Assembly: GCF_008728965.1 (NCBI RefSeq)
Contig: NZ_VSMC01000002.1
Coordinates: forward strand, 62,001-126,000
Length of the DNA stretch: 64,000 nucleotides
From: Heminiphilus faecis
Lineage (GTDB): Bacteria > Bacteroidota > Bacteroidia > Bacteroidales > Muribaculaceae
Reading direction: 5' to 3'
Part shown: positions 1 to 8,500 of the stretch, piece after piece
How positions within the stretch are numbered: the stretch's first letter is position 1
Layout: each line of letters begins with the position of its first letter
Made by a program: the position numbers and the translations under genes
Notes under the pieces: generated by a model
Told to the model about the DNA's origin: nothing
Database searches by the model: none
What the model saw: the letters and a program-made list of their open reading frames with translations, nothing else

Positions 1-649
1 ATAGTCTTCTATTTCTTCTAAACTCAAGCCATTCATTACGTAATTCTTTATTGATTAGTAGTTCTAAAAACTCTATGAATGAAAGTTTTCTTGTTATTGC
101 ATCATCAAGTTTTAATAATGTCTTGTTCTTTTTTATTAAAGCCCAATTCTCAGAATGTCTATCCGTATTACCAATGATACAATCAAATAAGAGCATCTCG
201 ATAGCAATTCTCTTAAATTTGCTGATTCCTATTCGGGCTAAACTTTTTTGGACTAAATCTAAAAAATGCTTTTGCTTGTAATCTGGATCCACGGGGAAAG
301 AAGGCATTACATTGGCGATGATGCGAACACCTTCAGTTATTTCTTCATCATCTTTCGCCATGTTTTTTGATATGCACCCTAAAACATTTTTGTAAGCAGC
401 GATGTCATAACGAAGAACAGGCAATTTAAGCATCGCACCTAATTGATAGGCTACAATTTCCGACCAAAACTCTGATGGAAACTCTTTGACGACTTTGCCA
501 TCAACGATTTTTTTTAATGATGTTTTGAAATAGTAAGATTCATTATTAGGACTTAACACAACAAATTTACTTCGTGTACCCGAAGTGTTCATTTCATATA
601 GTCTTTCCCAATCATCTATTACAAATAATCGAGGATATGAATCAGCCAT
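1..649 (-). CDS. HipA-like kinase, partial (C-terminus beyond left edge)
   Basis: Translating the minus strand from an ATG at 649 gives an open frame of 216 codons that is still open at base 1. The N-terminal half has FKTS, then a segment around WSEIVAYQLGAMLKLPV, which resembles the HipA-family helix preceding the hinge. Near residue 160 the frame has LLFDCIIGNTDRHSENWALI, a close match to the HipA/CtkA catalytic loop (GNTDRHxxNW, with Asp as catalytic base). This family phosphorylates proteins on Ser/Thr, for example GltX in the HipAB toxin system. The later metal-binding D-N-G motif usually seen about 20-25 residues downstream is not visible before the edge. The start lies 41 bases after the nuclease gene stop on the same strand, so it is probably the third gene of the restriction-modification operon. 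No HipB-like antitoxin is seen beside it. The kinase-fold call is fairly sure; the target is unknown. Confidence 0.72.
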   Translation of the reverse strand, partial: MADSYPRLFVIDDWERLYEMNTSGTRSKFVVLSPNNESYYFKTSLKKIVDGKVVKEFPSEFWSEIVAYQLGAMLKLPVLRYDIAAYKNVLGCISKNMAKDDEEITEGVRIIANVMPSFPVDPDYKQKHFLDLVQKSLARIGISKFKRIAIEMLLFDCIIGNTDRHSENWALIKKNKTLLKLDDAITRKLSFIEFLELLINKELRNEWLEFRRNRRL

Positions 650-690
650 CTAATATTGTTAAAATCAGGGGTTAGTAAAGGAACGAAAAC

Positions 691-1980
691 TTATTTTGCC
701 AATGATAATAGTATTTTCTTAAGGTCGTTTAGCCATTCTTCGCAAGGTTCATCTAATGGTGCAATGTCAATTCTCTTTCGAGAAAATGTTTCAACAACAG
801 CTTTAAGCCACTCGGAGGCAACTTTTGATTGTTGTTTTTTAGATAAATCTTCCGTTTCAAATTTAACCCAGTCAATGAATTCCATTAATTGAATGGAAAC
901 ACCAGTTAAAATTGAATATTCCTTTTGACGCTCGACAACTTCTTTTTTGAGCATTAAGTTTGAGTCTACAATAAAGCCTGCAGTTTGAACTCCGGGATTA
1001 AATTCTAATTTATCCTTGAGTTCTGATAATTCTTCATAGAGATATGGTTTCCCATATTTTGCGTCCCACGACTCAACTATGATTTTACCATCGCGAAGTT
1101 CTATGTCACCAACATTGCCATGCTTCTTGTTAGCAGATCGCATTTGAGAAAGCGGTACCAAATCTAATTCAACAATATGTTCAGAACAAAGAGCCTGCAT
1201 CAAACTATGTATGACAACTTCAAAAGCACGTGCGGAATACTGAGTCTGATTGAAAAAATTAGATAAAATTGAAGTTGTTTCGTCTATGGAAAGAGCAGGC
1301 AATTTTGGTAAAATTGCACAGGTCTCATCCGCTAAAGCTTCAAATTTGTTAGAACGATTTATAAGTAAGGATAAGAAGTAATGTAAAGCCGGCAATGGCT
1401 CAATACTACCATCTTCAAGTGCATCCACTACTGAAATCCATTCAGCAAAAGGGCCCCTCATATCTGCTTTATAGAGTTGCGAGTAGGGATAATTTTCAGC
1501 TAATGAACGAGTCATCATCACACCATCCTTGTTAATATTAAGCAGTCCTTTCTCTCGCAAAAAAGGAGTATTATAGGTATTGTCTAAAACTCGCATTGGA
1601 ATACCATCGACCCATGAAAATCCGTTACGACGATTTGAACCTTTATGTAGACGAATTGATTGCGAAGGAGTCAAACTTTTTATAGTGATTTGCAGAAAAG
1701 CTAATCCTACTAATGCGCGACCTGTTTCGCTCGTTATTCCATTGACAAGTTTATCGAGCAATATTTTGGTTTCTGGAGAGACCTTTGAAAAATCATAAGT
1801 AGTGATGTTACTATACAATTTTTCAAGAAATCCATTATCCAACTGCTGTCTTATGAATGAGTATCTATTATTGGCATCCTCGTTTGTTTGACCTTCATAG
1901 AAAACAACGGCATTATTATCGTAGTGAAGCTCACTGCGATTTTTATAAACATCTAAATGTATTTCGTGTTTCTTTTTCAT
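691..1980 (-). CDS. Putative PD-(D/E)xK restriction endonuclease
   Basis: A 429-residue protein whose ATG overlaps the stop of the methyltransferase gene (ATGA-type overlap at 1980), so the two are translationally coupled. The C-terminal half carries a plausible PD-(D/E)xK nuclease core: a Glu in AFEVVI near residue 254, G-D at 291-292 in NVGDIEL, then IIVESWDAKYGK with the (D/E)xK Lys near residue 308. The N-terminal 240 residues match no domain I recognise and may bind DNA or recognise the target site. Position directly after a C5-methylase makes a type II-like restriction enzyme the best reading. Codon use is AT-richer than in the chromosomal genes to the right. The family is not recognised by name. 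The nuclease call rests on motif spacing plus context. Confidence 0.6.
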   Translation of the reverse strand: MKKKHEIHLDVYKNRSELHYDNNAVVFYEGQTNEDANNRYSFIRQQLDNGFLEKLYSNITTYDFSKVSPETKILLDKLVNGITSETGRALVGLAFLQITIKSLTPSQSIRLHKGSNRRNGFSWVDGIPMRVLDNTYNTPFLREKGLLNINKDGVMMTRSLAENYPYSQLYKADMRGPFAEWISVVDALEDGSIEPLPALHYFLSLLINRSNKFEALADETCAILPKLPALSIDETTSILSNFFNQTQYSARAFEVVIHSLMQALCSEHIVELDLVPLSQMRSANKKHGNVGDIELRDGKIIVESWDAKYGKPYLYEELSELKDKLEFNPGVQTAGFIVDSNLMLKKEVVERQKEYSILTGVSIQLMEFIDWVKFETEDLSKKQQSKVASEWLKAVVETFSRKRIDIAPLDEPCEEWLNDLKKILLSLAK

Positions 1981-3986
1981 TAAACCAAAGTCTTGTTGAG
2001 TTGGACACTTTCAGGTAAAAGTGTAGGAAATTTATACGGTAATAACCATTCATCTTCTTTCATTTGAGGATTGGTGACATTATTGCGAATCTCAAAAGCA
2101 AGAGAACGAAGAAGTTGAGCCGTATTAAGAACGCTGTTTTCGCTAATTCTCCAAATAGAAGCGAGCGTTTGTGTAGACAAGTTTCTCCCAACGCACATTC
2201 CTGAAATTATAGGTTCAAAAATATTACGATTGGGAAGTGTCGTATCTAAAATCTCGCAAATTATGTTAGATGGATACTGATAGTATCCATTCAATTGTAC
2301 AAGGTCGGCTTTTATCGCATTAGTTATGAGTTCTCGGTCTAAAACTTTCCATGCCATCGTAACACCCTTCCAGTCAGAAGAAGATATAATCAGCATAATC
2401 TGAGAAGCAGGAACATCCCAGGTGGTTTTGGGCGTAATCTTAATAGTAGTGTCGAAAAGAGAGGAATCGGAAACTTCCTCAACACTAATTACAAGAATAC
2501 CAGACCATGTTACATTAATGTCGAATTTTCCGTTTTCATCATTTTCTATGTACTTAAACCGATTTGACAGGGAAGCCCTGAAAGACCGATCAGCGCATTT
2601 GCGAACTGATGAAATGGATAGCTGTTTAATTGCTTTGGCCGCTTTCATACGGTATGCGGCAGTTAAATCTCTTTTTCTTTTTCTGAAAGATAGTGTCGCA
2701 CCTGATTGAAGCAACTCAAGTTCAAATGGAAAATGAGTGTCAAAAACTTGTATGCGAATCGCTAATGCAAGCATACGAGCAAGTTGTGGTGGAACGGAAT
2801 TACCGATTTGGTGAATAGTAACTAATCTCGAGCCATTAATAACATAGTCATCCGGGAACGTCTGTAAACGCTTATATTCAGCACAAGAGAAATATCTGCT
2901 ATCCCAATGTAGGGGACCTGTATACTGACCCCCCTGTGCTTTAATGGTGCGCACGGGTTCTTCGGGATCCGCCTTATACATAAAATCAGAAAACTTAGAT
3001 CTCCATGCGAAAATCGGATTCGGGTGCCCCATTTCAGAAGTATAGAAACTATAATTTAGTCCCGGTGGAATATCATTAATTAGATGGCCGAAACGACCAT
3101 TTATTCCGGTTTTCTTTTCTTCGTCAGATAAAACAACATTTGTAACTGCACAACCAGCACTATAAAATGGAATATTACGAGAGTCAGGTCCATGTGTGGG
3201 GCGAGGAAATCTAAAAGAACCTTCTTTAAGACCCACTATAATTAATCTTTCTCTATGTTGTGGAACGCCGTAGTCCGCAGCATCTAAAATCATATAATGC
3301 AACGTATATCCTACTTCTCGAAAACTTTGCTTAATTTCTTCCCATGCCATTCCATTTTGAGCTCCTACGATACCATAAACATTTTCAAACAGGAAGCCTC
3401 TTGGCTGTAGCTTAACAAGAAGTCGAACGTACTCACGGAATAGGACACCACGAGCATCAGAGGTACCCAATACACCAGAGGCTCGACGTCCTGCAGCACT
3501 GAAAGTTTGACATGGAGGACCGCCAATAATAAAATCAATTTTACCGATATCATCAGCAGTGTATTCCCTAATGTCAATACAGTTCACTTTGCTGTTCTCG
3601 AATTTTTGTCCTTCTCCGGAATTGATTCTTAAGGTTTCTGCAAATTTTGATTCAATTTCAACAGATTCAATTATATCAAATCCAAGATCATGGAATCCGA
3701 TATCTAAGCCCCCCGCTCCGGAGAACAGGCTAAGAGTTCGAATTGGTTTGATATTGTTTGTCGTTAGATAAGTTGATAAAGCCTTACCAAATGAGTCAGG
3801 CCACCCCGGAGTATTGCACTCGCATCCTAAGGATTGACATATCTGGATTATGTCCATCCCTTGAGGTTCTTCATCATCAAATAGGCTTTTCATTCGTCGT
3901 ATATCAATACAATCGGGACTTCCAAGTAGGCTGACAGGCGACCAGACCTTTATGCGGCTACAAAGAAGTTCCGTAATATGTGGCAT
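1980..3986 (-). CDS. DNA (cytosine-5)-methyltransferase with N- and C-terminal extensions
   Basis: A 668-residue protein that transfers a methyl group from S-adenosylmethionine to C5 of cytosine in a specific DNA site. The ordered C5-methylase motifs are visible: motif I SLFSGAGGLDIGF (about 86-98), motif IV GGPPCQTFS with catalytic Cys near 159, motif VI ENV near 201, motif VIII QHRERLIIVG near 243, and motif X QIGNSVPPQLA near 393-403. About 80 residues precede motif I and about 255 follow motif X. The C-terminal extension has no domain I recognise and may be regulatory or interact with the nuclease. It is the first gene of the operon, with a TAACTTTG promoter element 55 bases upstream. Base composition is AT-richer than the fmt side, consistent with horizontal gain. 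Confidence 0.93.
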   Translation of the reverse strand: MPHITELLCSRIKVWSPVSLLGSPDCIDIRRMKSLFDDEEPQGMDIIQICQSLGCECNTPGWPDSFGKALSTYLTTNNIKPIRTLSLFSGAGGLDIGFHDLGFDIIESVEIESKFAETLRINSGEGQKFENSKVNCIDIREYTADDIGKIDFIIGGPPCQTFSAAGRRASGVLGTSDARGVLFREYVRLLVKLQPRGFLFENVYGIVGAQNGMAWEEIKQSFREVGYTLHYMILDAADYGVPQHRERLIIVGLKEGSFRFPRPTHGPDSRNIPFYSAGCAVTNVVLSDEEKKTGINGRFGHLINDIPPGLNYSFYTSEMGHPNPIFAWRSKFSDFMYKADPEEPVRTIKAQGGQYTGPLHWDSRYFSCAEYKRLQTFPDDYVINGSRLVTIHQIGNSVPPQLARMLALAIRIQVFDTHFPFELELLQSGATLSFRKRKRDLTAAYRMKAAKAIKQLSISSVRKCADRSFRASLSNRFKYIENDENGKFDINVTWSGILVISVEEVSDSSLFDTTIKITPKTTWDVPASQIMLIISSSDWKGVTMAWKVLDRELITNAIKADLVQLNGYYQYPSNIICEILDTTLPNRNIFEPIISGMCVGRNLSTQTLASIWRISENSVLNTAQLLRSLAFEIRNNVTNPQMKEDEWLLPYKFPTLLPESVQLNKTLV

Positions 3987-4040
3987 AAGAAATGTTTCTT
4001 ACATGGATGGTCTTCGTCAGCGCAAGCGCAGATTAGATTG

Positions 4041-4048
4041 CAAAGTTA
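4041..4048 (-). promoter_or_regulatory. -7 promoter element of the restriction-modification operon
   Basis: On the minus strand this reads TAACTTTG, a perfect match to the Bacteroidota -7 consensus TAnnTTTG. It lies about 55 bases upstream of the methyltransferase ATG. No convincing TTTG -33 box was found. Confidence 0.6.
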
Positions 4049-4531
4049 ACAATTTTTTTCGAGATTTCCGGCATCCGATGCGGTTGCCCTGTCATAAAAA
4101 CTTTGAGTCTCTCTGTTGATACAAATTTTAGTATGCCTCCTAAATAGCACACATCAAATGGCTTGTTGGGTACTTCAATGATATTTATTTGAGAGGACTT
4201 CAAATGATGTCGATGGAATATATACCCAGTGAAGAGGCGCAAATCAACAGAGTTAAAAATCTTGAACGGATGACAAATATTTCAAATTCATTTGCTTCGG
4301 CTTGTCGCCATCTTCCCAAAAAGTACACTATTAGTACGCTGTAATCTGTAGATATTGCTGATAATCAGGATTGTTATGGGCGTATATAGAAATTTACCAG
4401 ATTTCTATAATAAGCGAAAAGGTCTTTTCTTTTAATCAAAGATAAGCAGTCTCCATTGCCAAGCAAGAATAAGTTTTTTCAAAAAAGCTGTTATAAGATG
4501 CAATAAAAATGTCAGTAAATGGAAAAATGAG
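4049..4531. other. Intergenic region between the restriction-modification operon and fmt, no gene seen
   Basis: About 480 AT-rich bases separate the divergent restriction-modification operon and fmt. A 69-codon minus-strand frame (4033-4242) overlaps the operon promoter, has no recognisable domain and no start signal, so it was not called. No tRNA, attachment repeat or transposase remnant was recognised. If the restriction-modification genes are an insertion, a boundary could lie here. Confidence 0.5.
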
Positions 4532-4539
4532 TAAATTTG
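4532..4539 (+). promoter_or_regulatory. -7 promoter element of fmt
   Basis: TAAATTTG matches TAnnTTTG and lies 17 bases before the ATG at 4557. It falls inside the longer open frame that begins at 4509, so the upstream ATGs cannot be in the transcript; this supports 4557 as the true start. Confidence 0.65.
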
Positions 4540-4556
4540 CATATAATTGCACATCA

Positions 4557-5513
4557 ATGAAGAAGGAAGATCTTAAAATAGTATTTCTCGGCACACCGGA
4601 ATTTGCCGTAGAAAGCCTGTCGCGACTTTATAACGAAGGCTACAATATAGCAGGGGTGATAACCATGCCTGACAAACCGGCAGGACGCGGGCACAAAATG
4701 CTCCAGTCGCCCGTAAAACAGTTTGCGGTAGAACATGGTCTGAAACTAATGCAACCTACGAATCTAAAAGCGCCTGAATTTATCGAAGAACTGCGGTCGC
4801 TGGATGCAGACCTGTTCATAGTCATTGCATTCCGTATGCTCCCGGAGGCGGTATGGACAATGCCACGACTCGGCACATTCAACCTGCACGCGTCGCTACT
4901 GCCCAAATACCGAGGAGCCGCGCCGCTCAACTGGGCTGTAATAAACGGTGACAAGGAAACCGGAGTGACAACCTTTTTCCTTAAACATGAGATAGACACA
5001 GGCGATATAATAGATCAGAAACGTGTGGCTATAAATCCGGACGATAACGTAGGCGATATCCACGACCGGCTTATGATGCTCGGCGCAGATCTGACGCTGG
5101 AGACAGTCAGGCATATCATCGACGGCAATCTAAAGACTATAGAACAAGACAAACTCACAGGAGGCGTCGACCCCACTCCCGCTCCAAAGATATTTAAAGA
5201 GACATGTCTCATCGACTGGAATAATAATGCCGAAAAAGTACACAACCTTGTGCGCGGACTATCACCTTATCCGGCAGCATGGACCACACTTACTACTGCA
5301 TCAGGCGATGAACTGCAACTGAAGATATTCAAGACATCCGTTTCAGGACAGACCACGCTTGCGCCGGGCTCGATAGTCATTGACAAAGACCGCATGTATA
5401 TAGCATGCAACGACCGGCTTCTTGAGATACTCTCGCTGCAACTTCAAGGGAAAAAACGCCTTGACACAGCAGACTTTCTGCGCGGTTTCAATCCCGACAA
5501 CTTCAAATTATAA
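4557..5513 (+). CDS. fmt: Methionyl-tRNA formyltransferase
   Basis: A 318-residue cytosolic enzyme that formylates the methionine on initiator tRNA using 10-formyl-tetrahydrofolate. The N-terminus KIVFLGTPEFAV and the segment NLHASLLPKYRGAAPLNW are hallmarks of the formyltransferase domain. The catalytic Asn-His-Asp set can be read in NLHAS and HEIDTGDI. The C-terminal OB-fold domain follows from about residue 205 (SPYPAAW). The frame is open from 4509, but a promoter element at 4532-4539 and the family N-terminus favour the ATG at 4557. It converges with sprA, whose stop is only 14 bases away. Confidence 0.96.
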   Translation: MKKEDLKIVFLGTPEFAVESLSRLYNEGYNIAGVITMPDKPAGRGHKMLQSPVKQFAVEHGLKLMQPTNLKAPEFIEELRSLDADLFIVIAFRMLPEAVWTMPRLGTFNLHASLLPKYRGAAPLNWAVINGDKETGVTTFFLKHEIDTGDIIDQKRVAINPDDNVGDIHDRLMMLGADLTLETVRHIIDGNLKTIEQDKLTGGVDPTPAPKIFKETCLIDWNNNAEKVHNLVRGLSPYPAAWTTLTTASGDELQLKIFKTSVSGQTTLAPGSIVIDKDRMYIACNDRLLEILSLQLQGKKRLDTADFLRGFNPDNFKL

Positions 5514-5526
5514 TATTGCAGACACA

Positions 5527-8500
5527 TCATCGGGCAAGGTTAAGATTCAAGGTAAGCCCGTAATTGCTGTCAGTAGTCGGGAAAGCGCTCGACGACACAA
5601 TAGGAGTGTTGATACGATGGTCGATAAAAGCCCCTACCGTGATACGCCGGTTCAAAACATAATTCGCGGCAAGATTAAAACTTACTGACCGAGTACCTGA
5701 TGTAGCCTGCGTGTAGTCAGTCTCGATACGCCGTATCAAGGCATGGCTCTGCTGCATTGAAAACTCTGCGTTTACCGTAAGATCGTTGCTTATACCGCGA
5801 CCCGAGCCCCGCAGCTTCAATACCGTATTAAAACCGACGATCTTGTAGCCCACCCCCATTGTGACATTCTTGCTCTGCGCCTCGACAAGCTGTCCGGCGT
5901 CGGAATTAAGGGTCAGAGCACGTCCGTCACGATATTCGGCACTAAGTCTCAGGTCATTTTTCAATGTCACCTGTACTCCGAGCAACGGAGCGAAGCGCTC
6001 TGTTATCGATACTGACGAAATGTTGTAAGGTGATGAAGGTACAGGTTGTCCTGTAAGCTCATCCATGGCAAAACCCATGTCACCGTCAACCGATATCCAG
6101 TTCAGGAAAGAGGAGAACGCCCCCACCGTATAGGTGCACTGATAAGCATGAGTAAGAGTAAATGACTTGAAGATATCGGACATACGCCCAATACGTATAA
6201 GACCGTCGTAGGTTACACGCCAGTTAGGCAATATATGGGCAAGCGAAGGAAACGGAGTCAAGTATATATCGGATGCATCAACACCTGTGTAAGCGGCGAG
6301 AAATGCAGGTATCAGCACGTCGCTACCGGCGCGATTGACACCACCTACCTTAGGATCAAAAAGCCTTCCGGCATTAGGATTGTCTTTCATGAAACCTCCC
6401 ATAGGATAGCGCAATCCGTCATAACGCCTCTCTATACGGTCGGCCACAATAGGTATATTGGATAAAAACCGTTGAAAAGCATCACTGCGATATCCGTCAA
6501 CGGCCTTTGAGGTACGCAACGAAGTAGCGATGGCGCAGTGGGTCTTTGTATAGCTGCCGCCACGGGCAACCGGCATGTCATCATACATAAACTGTATGCG
6601 GTCGGTATGGCTGTCGGTACGGTTATTGGTCAGTCTTATTTTCAACCCCCTGATTGGCTCAAGGTCTATCTCAAGATTAAATTCACTTGTACGCGACCAC
6701 ATAGCAGGCGATATACGGTCTTCGTCACATATAAGCCACCCACGCTCCTTGGCTTGCGTGACATAATTCTCATCAACGAATCCAAATGCAAAATCAAGTC
6801 CCGGAGCCATAGGTCCGTAACTGCGTGTCTGACCGAACACATTTCCGATCTCAGGGCTGAAGAGCGGTATCGAAAGTGACTTGGACGAACGCATACGCAG
6901 ACTGAGACCTCTTACCATCATTGCAAAACGGGCGGCATGCTCTCCTATCTCATCCCATGCTGATGAAGTGCGTTTAAGACGCTCAATAACCGTAAATTTA
7001 AGAGCTGCTTCTCCTCGGTCATGCACTTCTACTGTATTTGCGTCACGTACTGTCACTTTAACGGGATAACGCTTGCCGTCAAGAGTCGAAGCCGTAACAC
7101 GCACATCGCGGTTGCGCAAGTTATGACGAATAACCAATGATGTGTCGCCGCGCAGCGTGTAAGTACGTTCAAAACGCTTGGCTTTGGGATGACCGACGGA
7201 ACGTGTTCCTGATGAAAACCGTCTGTTTACCTTTTTCAAATAATCAGACTTGTTGTACAAACCCTCCAAATTTATGCGTCCGTCAATATTGAAAGATGCC
7301 ATATTGCCTATCGAATTACCGGTGTTCAGTCCCTCGACCTCCGCTCCGCGGTCCCAACGGTAAGTGGCGTTATAGCTTATTGTACCGTTAAGAAAGTCCA
7401 ATACTGGTATAAGATTGAACGGAGCACGGTATGATGCTACAAAATTCTGATTGTAGGCCCATGGAGTACCCATATGCAGGATACTGCGTATGACTGTATC
7501 GCGCCACTCCTTATACCGGTCAGGAAAAAGACGCCGGTTGACCGCGCCTACCGGTTCTTCTATACGGGCCGAAGTATTGGATATAAACGACAAGTTTATC
7601 GACTTAGTAAGATTCCATGACAGATTCAACTGCCGGTCCCAAAGAAAATTCTTTGCTACCGATACAGGAAGTTTAACTGCCTGATCGACCTCGCTTCTTA
7701 CTTGCTGCTCATAATAGTAACGTGACATTGTGGTCAGAAACGACAAATTCACGGGCATATAATTAAGTTGCCACTCTCTGAGAAACTTAAGATGCGGTGA
7801 CTTTGACTTTATCCACCCGAAAGGGCGGAAGCCCTTCACATATGGTGTCCATGAATATTGCAGTGAACCCCGGTAGTCATCGGTATTCTCATACTCGGTG
7901 ACAGGATTACGGTCGCGTCGTTTGTTGAACGAAAAATTAAATACAAAATTGGCCGGATCCCACGGCTTGGGGTCAGCGCTCTGTATGTCGAATCGCAATC
8001 CGGATATGCTGAAGCTCTCTACTGTAGAACGTTCCAAAGCATAATTCTTTATAGAGTCGCGCTCCTCTTTGGTAGCAGCGGCATCGAGAGCATCTTTAAG
8101 CAATACATCCTGATCAAGAGGATTATACTTGGGCGAAGAGAGCTCTTTAGCGACAGAGTAGTAGATCGGTGCTTTAAGTTTCGTCTTTTCCGGCAAAAAA
8201 CGTCCCAAATCGGCCTGAAATGCAAAATTGTACTGCCTGTAGTCATCAAGACGACGCGCATTGAGCGGCTGGTCGACACCACCAAAACCGGCAGTCTCCA
8301 TGTGAGCGCCAATATTGAACGTGGCTATATCAGACACCCCCAGATTCACATTGGCTTTGGCTGCCCAACCTCCGCTCTCGTCGAAATCGGTCACTTTCAG
8401 TTCATTTACCCATATAGTGCCGTCCTTAACCGCATTGGAGTTATTGCGCACACCTATCAGCAATACCCTTACATCGCTTAACGACGGATTGCCGAGCACG

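Noticed and set aside
1-649. HipAB toxin-antitoxin pair
   Set aside because: No HipB-like DNA-binding gene precedes the kinase; its upstream neighbour is the nuclease. A partner beyond the left edge cannot be excluded.
4033-4242. 69-codon minus-strand frame upstream of the methylase
   Set aside because: It overlaps the methylase promoter element, has no recognisable domain and no start context.
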